This document shows positions 45,404-54,942 of a stretch of DNA of 64,000 bases, one piece after another. The position numbers and the translations under genes were made by a program. Numbering within the stretch: the first letter of the stretch is position 1; the number at the start of each line of letters is the position of its first letter. The notes beneath the pieces are model-generated. The model was not told the DNA's origin. It made no database searches and saw only the letters and a list, made by a program, of their open reading frames with translations. The stretch comes from Hyphomicrobiaceae bacterium. GTDB lineage: Bacteria; Pseudomonadota; Alphaproteobacteria; Rhizobiales; Hyphomicrobiaceae. The stretch lies in NCBI GenBank assembly GCA_021730785.1, contig JAKFWF010000046.1, positions 62,001 to 126,000 of the forward strand. Direction: 5' to 3'.

Positions 45404-46935
45404 AAGCACCGCTGCTGCGCCTCGACGGCCTGACCAAGCGTTTCCCCGGCGTGGTCGCCAACGAGGATGTGTCGCTGGACGTGGTGCGCGGGCAGATCCA
45501 TGCGCTGCTCGGCGAGAACGGCGCTGGCAAATCGACCCTCGTCAAGATGATCTATGGCATCATGCGCCCCGATGCAGGAGAAATGCGGTTCGAGGGCAAG
45601 CCCTACGCGCCGGCGAACCCGGCCGAAGCGCGTGCGCGGGGCATCGGCATCGTGTTCCAGCATTTCTCGCTGTTTGACGCCATGACCGTCACAGACAACA
45701 TCGCGCTCGGCCTGCCGGTCACCCAATGCGGGCCGGATCTCAGCTATCGCATCGGCAAGCTGTCGACGTCCTATGGACTGACGATCGACCCCGCCCGCAT
45801 CGTCGGCACGCTGTCGGTCGGCGAGCGCCAGCGCGTCGAGATCATCCGCTGTCTGTTGCAGGTGCCGCGCTTGCTGATCATGGACGAGCCGACCTCAGTG
45901 CTGACGCCGCTGGAAGTCGACATGCTGTTTGCGACACTCAGGCGGCTGAGTTTCGAGGGCTGTGCCGTGCTCTACATTTCCCACAAGCTCGAAGAAATCA
46001 GCGCCCTGTGCGGGTCGGCGACGATCCTGCGTGGCGGGCGGGTGATCGCCACTTGCGATCCGCGCCGCGAGACCGCGCGCAGCCTCGCCGAGATGATGAT
46101 CGGCACCACGCTCGCCCCCACCTCGCCGCTTGTGGCGCAGGAGGGCCCGGTGTGCCTCGCCGTCAACCAGTTGTCATTGCCGAGCGACATGCCGTTCGGG
46201 GTCGACCTCGACGACGTTGCGTTCGACGTGCGCCGTGGCGAGATCCTTGGGCTCGCCGGCGTCGCGGGCAACGGCCAGTCGGAACTGATGGACGCGCTGA
46301 CCGGTGAGCGTATGGCGGCTGTGGCCGAAGCCATCACGCTCGATGACACCGCAATCGGCCACCTGGGACCCGTCGAACGACGCAAACTCGGTATGGCGTT
46401 CGTGCCGGAAGAGCGGCTGGGGCATGCCGCCGTGCCGGATCTGTCGCTCACCGACAACACGCTGCTGGCGGCGGCGGCCGGCGATGGGCTCATCTGGCGC
46501 GGCTGGGTGCGCAAACGCAAGGCGCGTCACTTTGCCGAGCGCATCGTCGCGACCTTCGACGTGCGCACGACCGGGCCCCAGCAATCGGCCCGCGCGCTGT
46601 CGGGCGGCAACCTGCAGAAATTCATCGTCGGCCGGGAAATCCTGCTTGATCCTGCGGTGCTGATCGTGGCGCAGCCGACCTGGGGCGTCGATGCCGGAGC
46701 GACTGCGGCGATCCATCAGGCACTCCTCGACCTTGCCGCCAAGGGCTGCGCCATCGTCGTGATCAGCCAGGACCTCGACGAGTTGTTCGCGCTCGCGACC
46801 CGTATCGCCGTAATCGCCCAGGGACGCCTGTCGCAGCCGGCCCCGACCGCAAGCCTTACCATCGAGGCGATCGGCCAGGCCATGGGCGGCGGCACCACAG
46901 CCGCTCCGGTGAAGCGGGAGCCCGTCGATGCTTAG
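45400..46935 (+). CDS. ABC transporter ATP-binding protein, BMP/nucleoside type (double NBD)
   Basis: A 511-residue protein with two fused nucleotide-binding domains. NBD1 has GENGAGKSTLVKM, LSVGERQRVEII and LLIMDEPTSVL. NBD2 has a degenerate Walker A (GVAGNGQSELMDALTG), LSGGNLQKFIVGREI and VLIVAQPTWGVD. This layout is typical of NupA/RbsA-type importers for nucleosides or purines. It overlaps xdhB by 4 bp and the first permease by 8 bp. The usual BMP-family binding-protein gene is not in the cluster. Confidence 0.92.
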   Translation: MKAPLLRLDGLTKRFPGVVANEDVSLDVVRGQIHALLGENGAGKSTLVKMIYGIMRPDAGEMRFEGKPYAPANPAEARARGIGIVFQHFSLFDAMTVTDNIALGLPVTQCGPDLSYRIGKLSTSYGLTIDPARIVGTLSVGERQRVEIIRCLLQVPRLLIMDEPTSVLTPLEVDMLFATLRRLSFEGCAVLYISHKLEEISALCGSATILRGGRVIATCDPRRETARSLAEMMIGTTLAPTSPLVAQEGPVCLAVNQLSLPSDMPFGVDLDDVAFDVRRGEILGLAGVAGNGQSELMDALTGERMAAVAEAITLDDTAIGHLGPVERRKLGMAFVPEERLGHAAVPDLSLTDNTLLAAAAGDGLIWRGWVRKRKARHFAERIVATFDVRTTGPQQSARALSGGNLQKFIVGREILLDPAVLIVAQPTWGVDAGATAAIHQALLDLAAKGCAIVVISQDLDELFALATRIAVIAQGRLSQPAPTASLTIEAIGQAMGGGTTAAPVKREPVDA

Positions 46936-48043
46936 GTTGGAGCCGCGCCGTGCGCCGTCTGAGGCCATGATCTATGCGACGCCGTTCGTTGCAGTCGCCC
47001 TGACACTCGCGGCCGGTTGCGTGCTGTTTGCCCTCCTCGGGCGCGATCCGATCCAGGCCATGTACCTGATCTTTATCAAACCGCTGACCACGCTCAGCGG
47101 CCGGGCCGAACTCGCCGTGAAAGCGACGCCGCTGATCCTGATCGCAACCGGCCTCGCGGTAGGTTTCCGGGCCGGCGTCTGGAACATCGGCGCCGAGGGT
47201 CAGTTCACGGTCGGCGCACTCACGGGCGGCAGCGTCGCACTCGCGGTCTATCCGGCAGGCGGACCGTGGCTGCTGCCGCTGATGGCGTTGGCTGGCGTCA
47301 TCGGCGGTATGGCATGGGCTGCGATCCCAGCCTTCCTGCGCACCCGCTTCAATGCGAACGAGATCCTGGTGTCGCTGATGCTGAGTTATGTCGCGGTCCT
47401 CCTCCTCGGCGTGCTCGTGCACGGCCTGCTGCGCGACCCGCAGGGCTTTAACTTCCCCGAAAGCCGGCTGTTCCAGAGCAGCGCCTTGTTGCCGGTTCTC
47501 ATACCCGGCACGCGGGCCCACATCGGGGCGATCTTTGCGCTTGTGGCCGTCGCACTGACGCAGTTGTTCATGGCGCGACATATCTCCGGCTACCAGATCA
47601 AAGTGCTCGGCTTGGCACCGAAGGCTGCCCGTTTCGCCGGCTTTTGCGAGCGCCGCATCATCTGGGGCTGCTTCCTGCTGTCCGGCGGCCTCGCCGGCCT
47701 CGCCGGCCTGTGCGAAGCAGCCGGCCCGGTCGGACAACTGGTGCCGGCACTACCGGTCGGCTATGGCTTCACGGCGATCATCGTCGCCTTCCTCGGCCGC
47801 CTGCACCCACTCGGCATCCTGGCCGGCGGACTGCTGATCGGACTGACCTACATCGGTGGCGAGGCGGCCCAGATCGCCCTGCGCCTGCCGGCTGCTGCGA
47901 TCGCGATCTTCCAAGGGATGCTGCTGTTCTTCCTGCTGGCAAGCGACATCCTGGTGCGGTTCCGCCCCGTTTGGCGGCCACGCCCACGCCCCACAGCCTC
48001 GAGCGGGCCGGAGCCTATGCCTGCAACAACGCTTGCCCCATAG
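46928..48043 (+). CDS. ABC transporter permease, BMP/nucleoside type (subunit 1)
   Basis: A 371-residue inner-membrane permease with 8-10 hydrophobic segments. GLAVGFRAGVWNIGAEGQFTVGAL is the permease signature of the NupP/YufP branch, and FNANEILVSLMLSYVAVLLL follows. The C-terminal 25 residues are Pro/Arg-rich. It pairs with the next permease to form the channel of a purine/nucleoside importer; the substrate is inferred from xdhB and guaD. Confidence 0.9.
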   Translation: MLRLEPRRAPSEAMIYATPFVAVALTLAAGCVLFALLGRDPIQAMYLIFIKPLTTLSGRAELAVKATPLILIATGLAVGFRAGVWNIGAEGQFTVGALTGGSVALAVYPAGGPWLLPLMALAGVIGGMAWAAIPAFLRTRFNANEILVSLMLSYVAVLLLGVLVHGLLRDPQGFNFPESRLFQSSALLPVLIPGTRAHIGAIFALVAVALTQLFMARHISGYQIKVLGLAPKAARFAGFCERRIIWGCFLLSGGLAGLAGLCEAAGPVGQLVPALPVGYGFTAIIVAFLGRLHPLGILAGGLLIGLTYIGGEAAQIALRLPAAAIAIFQGMLLFFLLASDILVRFRPVWRPRPRPTASSGPEPMPATTLAP

Positions 48044-48055
48044 GACACCCGAACC

Positions 48056-48976
48056 TTGGATCTTGCAATCGACATCCTGATCGGCGTCATGGCGGCGGCA
48101 ACGCCGTTGGTGTTTGCGGCCATCGGCGAGATCGTGGTTGAGAAGGCGGGCGTCCTCAACCTCGGCGTCGAAGGCATGATGATTGTCGGCGCCATTGCAG
48201 CCTTTGCCGCCAGCATCGCGACCGGCAGCCCGACCATCGGCGTGCTGGCGGCACTGATGGCCGGCGTGCTGATGGCTCTGCTGTTTGGCATTCTCACGCT
48301 GACCCTGCTGTCGAACCAGGTGGCGACGGGGCTTGCCCTCACCATGTTCGGGCTTGGCCTGTCATCGCTCGTTGGCCAGTCCTACACCGGCATGGCGGCG
48401 GCGCCGTTCCCGCGCCTCGATATCGCAGGGCTCAGCACGCTGCCGGTCATCGGCCGGCTGCTGTTTGCGCGTGACGCGCTGTTCTACCTGTCGCTCGCCC
48501 TGGTGGCCGCCACCGCCTATGGCCTGACCCGCACCCGCGCCGGCCTCGTCCTGCGGGCGATCGGCGAGAACCACGATGCGGCGCACGCCATCGGCTATCG
48601 TGTCGTCGCCTACCGCTATCTGGCCGTGCTGTTCGGCGGCGCCTGTGCCGGCCTCGGCGGCGCCTATCTGTCGCTGGTGCAAACCCCGTTCTGGGTGGAG
48701 AAGATGACAGCCGGCCGCGGGTGGATTGCGCTCGCCCTCGTGGTGTTCGCGGCATGGCGACCCGAACGAGCGCTGGCTGGCGCCTACCTGTTCGGCGGCA
48801 TTTCCGTGTTGCAACTCCACACACAGGCGGTCGGCTTCAGGGTCGACGCGCAGATCCTGGCGATGATCCCCTATCTGGTGACGATCCTGGTGTTGGTGCT
48901 CATGTCGGCCGACCGGACGCGGCTGAAATTCAGCGCGCCGGCCTGCCTCGGCAAACCGTTCTTTGCCGCCGCATGA
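48056..48976 (+). CDS. ABC transporter permease, BMP/nucleoside type (subunit 2)
   Basis: A 306-residue permease of the NupQ/YufQ branch. It has [25 protein letters not shown], the counterpart of the signature in subunit 1, and [30 protein letters not shown] as the coupling-helix region. It starts at TTG 48056, 12 bp after the first permease; no better start was seen. Its stop overlaps guaD by ATGA. Confidence 0.9.
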   Translation: MDLAIDILIGVMAAATPLVFAAIGEIVVEKAGVLNLGVEGMMIVGAIAAFAASIATGSPTIGVLAALMAGVLMALLFGILTLTLLSNQVATGLALTMFGLGLSSLVGQSYTGMAAAPFPRLDIAGLSTLPVIGRLLFARDALFYLSLALVAATAYGLTRTRAGLVLRAIGENHDAAHAIGYRVVAYRYLAVLFGGACAGLGGAYLSLVQTPFWVEKMTAGRGWIALALVVFAAWRPERALAGAYLFGGISVLQLHTQAVGFRVDAQILAMIPYLVTILVLVLMSADRTRLKFSAPACLGKPFFAAA

Positions 48977-50322
48977 CGCAGCGCTTTGCCATCCGTGGGC
49001 AGACGCTAGCCTTCAAGGCAGACCCGTTCGAGGTCGCGCCCGAAGATGCGATCAGCTTCGACAGCGACGGCTGTGTGGTCGTGGCCGCCGGCCGAATCGA
49101 AGCCGTTGCCCCAGCCCACGAGGTGATCGCGCGCAATCCCAGCCTGCCTGTGATTCACTATGCTGACCACTTGATCATGGCGGGCTTCGTCGACGCCCAC
49201 ATCCATTATCCCCAGACCGGGATCATCGCCTCCTACGGCACGCAACTGCTGGAGTGGCTCGAGACCTACACGTTCCCGGAGGAGTTGAAATTCGCCGACC
49301 CCGCCTATGCCGACCAGATCGCGGAACTGTTTCTCAACGAACTGTTGCGCAACGGCACGACGACGGCGTCGGTCTACTGCACTGTGCATCCACAATCGGT
49401 CGAAGCGATTTTTATGGCGTCGAAGAAGCGCGGCCTGCGAATGGCCGCCGGCAAGTCGATGATGGATCGCAATGCGCCGCCAGGCCTCAGGGATACCGCG
49501 CAATCGGGCTATGATGAGAGCGAAGCGCTGATCCACCGCTGGCACGGCCGCGATCGGCTGACCTATGTGGTCACGCCGCGCTTCTCGGCCACTTCAAGCG
49601 ACGCGCAGATGACGGCCATGGGGGCGCTGTGGCGGGCGAACCCTACGACCCTCATGCAGACGCACATCGCCGAAACCCAAGCCGAGATCGCCTGGATCAG
49701 GCACCTGTTTCCGACCGCGCGCGACTACCTCGACACCTACGAGCGCGTCGGCCTGATCGGCCCGGGCGCCAACTTCGGCCACGCGATCCACCTGGAGCCC
49801 CGTGAGGTCGACCGGCTGCGCGCAACGGGTTCTGGAATCTCGCACTGCCCGACGTCGAACGTGTTCATGGGCTCGGGATTATTCGACCTCGAGGCACTGC
49901 GCCAGGGTACGCAGCCGATACCGGTCGGGCTTGGCACCGACGTGGGCGGCGGCTCGTCATTCTCGATGCTGGCTACCCTGCGCGCGGCCTATGAGATCGC
50001 GCAACTACGGGGCAACAGCCTGCACCCCATCCGGGCGTTCTGGCTGGCAACGGTTGGTTCGGCGCGGCTGATGCGACTGGAGAAGTTGATCGGGAACCTG
50101 GCGCCAGGCCATGACGCCGATCTCGTGGTTCTCGATCTCAAGTCCACACCCGTCATTGCCCAGCGCATGGCCCGCGCCACCTCGATCAGCGACGCGCTGT
50201 TCGTGCAGATGATCCTGGGCGACGACCGCGCGATTGCCGCGACCTACGCCAACGGCCAGCTGGTCCACCGCCGGAGCGCCGGACCAGGACTGGTTCACGG
50301 ATCGCCGTCAGTGGCGGGTTGA
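48973..50322 (+). CDS. guaD: guanine deaminase
   Basis: A 449-residue zinc amidohydrolase that turns guanine into xanthine, the substrate of xanthine dehydrogenase. Ligands and motifs are IMAGFVDAHIHYPQTGIIAS, QTHIAETQAEI, GHAIHLEP and GLGTDVGGGSSFSML, with the family's SHCPTSNVFMGSGLF. It is the last gene of the xdhB-ABC-guaD operon, starting in an ATGA overlap. Its 3' end overlaps the convergent gene at 50308 by 15 bp. Confidence 0.94.
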   Translation: MTQRFAIRGQTLAFKADPFEVAPEDAISFDSDGCVVVAAGRIEAVAPAHEVIARNPSLPVIHYADHLIMAGFVDAHIHYPQTGIIASYGTQLLEWLETYTFPEELKFADPAYADQIAELFLNELLRNGTTTASVYCTVHPQSVEAIFMASKKRGLRMAAGKSMMDRNAPPGLRDTAQSGYDESEALIHRWHGRDRLTYVVTPRFSATSSDAQMTAMGALWRANPTTLMQTHIAETQAEIAWIRHLFPTARDYLDTYERVGLIGPGANFGHAIHLEPREVDRLRATGSGISHCPTSNVFMGSGLFDLEALRQGTQPIPVGLGTDVGGGSSFSMLATLRAAYEIAQLRGNSLHPIRAFWLATVGSARLMRLEKLIGNLAPGHDADLVVLDLKSTPVIAQRMARATSISDALFVQMILGDDRAIAATYANGQLVHRRSAGPGLVHGSPSVAG

Positions 50323-50904
50323 GACCAGGACGGTCGACGGGATTTGGGTAACCGAAGATGCGACGCAATCGTCCACCTGCAGCGCGGACGTCGCCTCCTC
50401 TGCCACCATTGCCCGCACAGGGCTCGCGACCTCGGCCTTGGCCCACAAGCGGTCGAATGCCTTCCGGCTCCAGTCGGCCGTCTCGGCGCAGTTCGCAGCG
50501 TAGCACTCGTAGGCGTCGCGCTTTGCCGGCTCCCGACGCATGCAGTCGCCGATCCATGACGTGTCACCGTCGAGGCAGAGGATCTCATGGGCATCGAGCA
50601 GGCGGATATCGTGGGTCACGCGCACCTCGCCAGCGAACTTCAAGGCTGGCATCGCTGTGCCGTCGGCAATGCCAGGCGACGCTTGGGTGAGCAGCGCGGT
50701 CACCGTGCGGCCAGCAGCTGCGAGGGCAGGAGCCAAGGCGTCTAGTGCCTTCACGACCGGGCTTTCGGCCGATCGCGCAACCAGTAGCCAGGGCTGGGTG
50801 CTGGCGGGGTTGGCAGCGAGGTTGCTCGCAATGAAGGCCGTGAGTTTTGCTTCTTTCTCTTCCCTTTTGACAACGTCCATGCGCGGCTTGGTAGTCACTG
50901 TCAT
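50308..50904 (-). CDS. conserved-looking protein of unknown function
   Basis: A 198-residue protein without signal peptide or membrane helix. The middle has strand-helix patterns (ILCLDGDTSWIGDCMRREP) and four cysteines (CLDGD, DCMRREP, YECYAANCAETADW). TPWLLVARSAESPVVKALDAL suggests an alpha/beta fold. The ATG at 50904 has GAGGAAC upstream and is preferred over 50994. I do not recognise it. It is convergent with guaD. Confidence 0.65.
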   Translation of the reverse strand: MTVTTKPRMDVVKREEKEAKLTAFIASNLAANPASTQPWLLVARSAESPVVKALDALAPALAAAGRTVTALLTQASPGIADGTAMPALKFAGEVRVTHDIRLLDAHEILCLDGDTSWIGDCMRREPAKRDAYECYAANCAETADWSRKAFDRLWAKAEVASPVRAMVAEEATSALQVDDCVASSVTQIPSTVLVSTRH

Positions 50905-51095
50905 TTCTTGTTCCTCGAGGGGGGGAACCGGCGAGCTGAGCGACAGCCGGCCGAGACCAGTATGAAATCTCAACGCGAGTTGAACATTGGACATGCGGAC
51001 TGGTCGGTCGTGCGCGCCTTCGAGAGTGGCCGAGGACGGTTAAATAAGGGTTGAGCAGAGTGCCAATTCGCAGTGCGCGCATCGGGGATAGCCAC

Positions 51096-53603
51096 TCATT
51101 CTGCAGGTTCGCGGCGCGTGAAGCGGGCAGCCATGGCGGCTGCATCGCGATCGTTGCCATTGATCACGATGTCACCATTCGACCTGGCGTCGACTGCCGC
51201 GCTGCCGAGCATCGGTTCGCTGCCACGTCCTCCGAGACGGGCCAGCGCTGCCGGCAGTACGGCTTCGGTGGTCGGCACGAGGGTGGTGAGACGGGTCGCC
51301 TCGTCCTGGGGCAGCGTGTAGCGGATCGTCTCACGCGTGAGTTCGACGTCGACACCGGGGCCACGATCCGTCGCCACGGGTGCTGGCGAACGCGGCACCA
51401 TGGCAACGACATTCTCCGGCAACGTGATCTCTGATTGCTGCGGATTGCGAACGGAAACGTCGGCTTCACGGCGGGCAAGTTCGTCGGCGAAATGGGTCAC
51501 GTCCACGTCCGGGCTACTGGAACGGCTGCCCTGCTGAAATTGGGCGTAGGGGCCAAAAGCCGCGGTGGTGTCGTTGGCCGGCGCCGGCACGGGCTGCTGG
51601 GCTGGGCGAAAAGCAGACTGGGCGGCCGGCGACGCATGGGACCCGTGCGCGCTCGCCATCGCCGCTGCACCACGTGGCGCCATGGCGGGTGAGTGACCGG
51701 CTGGCCGCCCGTTGCGCGGCGCAATCGGCGCTGGCCGCAGGGGATGGATCATTCGGGACGGTGACGGTTGCGGCGACGAAGCGCCGGCATAGTCGCGCCC
51801 AAACTCCCGGAAGGCGCCGACGAGATCTTCCGAAGCAGGCAAGGTCGGGCCGCCATTGGCCTCGTCCAACAGACGCCGCTTGCGCTTTTCCGCTTCGACG
51901 CGCTTGGCCGCGCCCATGACGGCACCGAGAATGATTTCCGACCACGCGCCGTCGGCGAAGCGGTAGATGCGGAACGCCTTGCAATGGGTGAATTTCGAGC
52001 CCTGACGGCCGAGCTTCTTTTGGATGCTCGCCGTGCTCAACAGCGGCGAGTACACCCGCTTGAAGATTTTTTCCTTCTCGAAGCTCGAGAACAAGTTCGA
52101 CAGCAGGTGCGCTTCGGCCAGCAACTCCTGCTGCTCGCGCGGATTGCGGTTCCAGGGCGCATCAAGCGGCACCGCGACGTAGTAGTCGCCACCGTAGTCG
52201 AACACGACATGGCGGAAGATCTCGAACTTCTGGCGCATTTCCGCGTCGCCGTGGATGTCGGTGAAGCGCGACAGGATCTGGTAGACCGGTCCGCGCTCGG
52301 CCGCGACCATCTTCGGCACCAGCCCCTGCAGGCGGTTGACGGGGCGGACCATGGACACGAGCAGTAGGCAGATGTCGACGAAGATGGCGATGGCAAGCGG
52401 CACATAATCGCGCTTGGACAGGCCGGCTTGTTCGCCGCCCAGAGCTTTCGCCGCGATGGCGGCTGGCTGCTCGACCGACTGGACCGCGCGCTGCTGCAGC
52501 GCCCGCAACTCGTCGGCCGACGGCGGCAGCTTGAACGACAGCAGCCCATAGAAGCTGGCGGTGAGGCGGCGGAACGCCTCGATCGTCGCTTCCGATCCTT
52601 CGACAGCCGCGATCGTCGGCTTCTGCAGTTCTGGCAGCTGGTCGATGGCGCGCACGACGCCCTTCAACGCGCCCTGCAACTGCGGATCGGGGCAAGAGAT
52701 GAGGTTGCCCTTGCTGTCGGGAATGGTGGTCTTCTCAGCACGATCGGCGAGGTCCGACCGGATCTGCTTCAGCTGCGGGTCGGTGCGGAAGGCATTGAAA
52801 CCGGTGACCGTCAGGTCGAGCTTGCGCCCGAGTGCCCGCATGAAGTCGTTGCGCGTGCCGCTCTTGGCATCGATGATCGAGCGGTCATCCTTGACGATTT
52901 TGATCAGGTCAGCGTCGAGCGTTGTGATCTCGTTCTTGACCGTCGTCACCCGGCCCTTGACGAAGTCCGAGGCGAACTGGAAGCGCGCCGCATCATCTTC
53001 GCGCATCTTGCGGCGCGGCCCTTCGCCGGGCTTCGAGTTCGGGCACGACGTGCCGGTGGCGCGCTCTTGCTCGGCCTTCTGCGTTGAAATGGCCGTCAGG
53101 CTGACCAGTGTGCCGGAGAGTTGTTCGAGACGCGTCGCAGCGGTGTTGAGCGATCCCTGGACCTGGGCGACGGCGCTTTCGGCCGAGCGCGAGGATTCAG
53201 ACCGGCTCTCGAGCACCTTCCAGTAGAAGCCGAACCCGAAGCCGATCGAGATGAGCGACAGGAATATGTAGCCGGCGGTGTAGAGCAGTCGGGTGACGAA
53301 GCCGCCCGGCGCAAACATCTGGTCGAGCAGCCAGATGATCATGGTCATCAGCATGGCAACGGAAAAGCCGATGATCACCTTGTGGACGAGCGGTAACTCG
53401 CCGAGGTTGGCTTCGATCAGCTCGAGCATGCCAACATAGGTCGCAACCCACGACAGGACGCCGAGACCAATGACCAGAAACAGCTTCTTCAGGTCCCGCT
53501 TGGGCGCTTCCTGGCGGTAGAGATCGCCGCCATCGCCGTTATCGTCGCTGTCGCGGCGGCTCTTGCCTGACCCGCCCGAGAAACCATCCACAGTCGCCGC
53601 CAT
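51096..53603 (-). CDS. large multi-domain membrane protein of unknown function
   Basis: An 835-residue protein. Three membrane helices near residues 45-135 (LFLVIGLGVLSWVATYVGML, VIIGFSVAMLMTMIIWLL and YTAGYIFLSLISIGFGFGFYW) precede a long coiled-coil-like region (about 140-330). A fourth helix follows near 395 (YVPLAIAIFVDICLLLVSMV). After that comes a soluble domain with RHVVFDYGGDYYVAVPLDAPW and a 250-residue Pro/Ala/Gln-rich tail. The start at 53603 comes from the Met before the first charged block; the frame upstream is noise. It resembles DUF4407-type proteins in topology only. Confidence 0.72.
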   Translation of the reverse strand: MAATVDGFSGGSGKSRRDSDDNGDGGDLYRQEAPKRDLKKLFLVIGLGVLSWVATYVGMLELIEANLGELPLVHKVIIGFSVAMLMTMIIWLLDQMFAPGGFVTRLLYTAGYIFLSLISIGFGFGFYWKVLESRSESSRSAESAVAQVQGSLNTAATRLEQLSGTLVSLTAISTQKAEQERATGTSCPNSKPGEGPRRKMREDDAARFQFASDFVKGRVTTVKNEITTLDADLIKIVKDDRSIIDAKSGTRNDFMRALGRKLDLTVTGFNAFRTDPQLKQIRSDLADRAEKTTIPDSKGNLISCPDPQLQGALKGVVRAIDQLPELQKPTIAAVEGSEATIEAFRRLTASFYGLLSFKLPPSADELRALQQRAVQSVEQPAAIAAKALGGEQAGLSKRDYVPLAIAIFVDICLLLVSMVRPVNRLQGLVPKMVAAERGPVYQILSRFTDIHGDAEMRQKFEIFRHVVFDYGGDYYVAVPLDAPWNRNPREQQELLAEAHLLSNLFSSFEKEKIFKRVYSPLLSTASIQKKLGRQGSKFTHCKAFRIYRFADGAWSEIILGAVMGAAKRVEAEKRKRRLLDEANGGPTLPASEDLVGAFREFGRDYAGASSPQPSPSRMIHPLRPAPIAPRNGRPAGHSPAMAPRGAAAMASAHGSHASPAAQSAFRPAQQPVPAPANDTTAAFGPYAQFQQGSRSSSPDVDVTHFADELARREADVSVRNPQQSEITLPENVVAMVPRSPAPVATDRGPGVDVELTRETIRYTLPQDEATRLTTLVPTTEAVLPAALARLGGRGSEPMLGSAAVDARSNGDIVINGNDRDAAAMAARFTRREPAE

Positions 53604-53814
53604 GGGCTTACAGGTCCGCTTAGAGTGCGCAACGTACGAAACGCTGGACGACCATAGATGGGCGGCTGCGTTCGTCTGCGGACCTAGACGGCCATTCTGT
53701 CGGAGTTGGGTTCCGGGTAGGGCGGATTGGTGGCGGTCGACCGATCGGACTGACCAGGACTTCGCGAGCACAACCGCGAGAACCGCGAGCCGGGCGGGCT
53801 CGCGGTTCGGCGCA

Positions 53815-54462
53815 TCAAAACGAGCGGCGCGGGCCGGTGTCAACGTGGAACAGGCCGCCACCGTAGTGCTTGTAGCCCCCGCCCAGGCTCGCGAGATAGC
53901 GCGCCGCGCCCGAGATGTTGCCGCTGACGCGCAGATCGACCGCATCGTCCGACAAGTGGTATGACTTCGGAGCTCCGCCGACGCGGGCGTTGTGGCCGCG
54001 GCTGCGGCACGTGGAGTTAACCGTGACGCTGCCGTAGTTGGCGGCAACGTTGGCGACCGCGCTACGCAAGGTACCGTTCAGGCAATCGGCATTGGCGGCC
54101 CAGCGAACATTGCCACCGCCGGATAGGCTGCGGCTTGGGCGTGGTGCACTGAAGTCGCCACGACCGCCGAGGCTCGCGACCTGCGTACCCTTGGCGCGAC
54201 GGCGTGACGATGGTGCGGGGCTGTCCTCACTCGACTCCTGACGATTGGTGCTGACACGGCGCGCTCTGGTCGTCCGCTCGGACCGACGCTCGGTTCTGCG
54301 CTCGGTGGCTTCATCCGACGACTTGAACGCGCGGGCGATGAAATCCCCCTCGTCGCGCTCGGCGCGGGCGGCGGTGGACATGGAAAATGCAACCGTGAGC
54401 ATAACCAGCGGCACGCCCAGGAGCTTCAAGCTCCCCAAGGCGCGTTTGAAGAAGGAACGCAT
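53815..54462 (-). CDS. D-Ala-D-Ala carboxypeptidase-like protein (peptidase M15, YcbK type)
   Basis: A 215-residue exported protein. A signal peptide (LLGVPLVMLTVAFSMSTAARA) precedes an Arg/Ser-rich linker to about residue 120. The M15_3-like domain shows VNSTCRSRGHNARVGGAPKSYHLSDDAVDLRV and GGGLFHVDTGPRR, giving the His-Asp-His zinc ligands. It should act on peptidoglycan cross-links or bind them. Only one start (54462) fits the signal. A 211-bp gap separates it from the 835-residue protein upstream on the map. Confidence 0.85.
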   Translation of the reverse strand: MRSFFKRALGSLKLLGVPLVMLTVAFSMSTAARAERDEGDFIARAFKSSDEATERRTERRSERTTRARRVSTNRQESSEDSPAPSSRRRAKGTQVASLGGRGDFSAPRPSRSLSGGGNVRWAANADCLNGTLRSAVANVAANYGSVTVNSTCRSRGHNARVGGAPKSYHLSDDAVDLRVSGNISGAARYLASLGGGYKHYGGGLFHVDTGPRRSF

Positions 54463-54942
54463 GACTAACTCTCCTCAACCCATTTTCATGACGTGCAGCG
54501 GGGAGGCGAGAATCGTCACGAGCAGCTCAGCCCCCTCGGCACCGGGGCTCCTTAGGCTCGAGCGTGCCAGAACGAGACAGCATTCCGATTGCTTGGTTAA
54601 CGATAAAGTTGCGGTTAAAGTAAACGGGCGTACTGTACTTGCGAACTACTCCAGTCCACTGTTTTCGCGCAATGCCGGCGCGTAGGGTGGCAAGCCGACC
54701 AGCGCCCTTCGCCTATCGTCTAATATACGAAGTGCTTCAGGTGTTGTGATTTGGACGCGCCAGAATAACATTGGTGGCGGAATCGTGTTCGGCTAGACAT
54801 CGATATGATCTTGGTGTATTTCGCTCGCGACGTGCACGTGTGAAAACCAGCCGAAGCAAGAACGCATCAACGCGCTGAGAGCCTGATCGGCGCGGCGCAG
54901 AGCGATGATAGTACGGAAACAACTGGGGAAAGGTCCAAGGGA
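54463..54942. other. intergenic, no gene seen
   Basis: 480 bp between two divergent genes. It is more AT-rich around 54590-54760 and must hold both promoters. AGCCCC and GGGGCT around CTCGGCACC form a small stem near 54530. No coding frame with family features was found. Confidence 0.5.
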
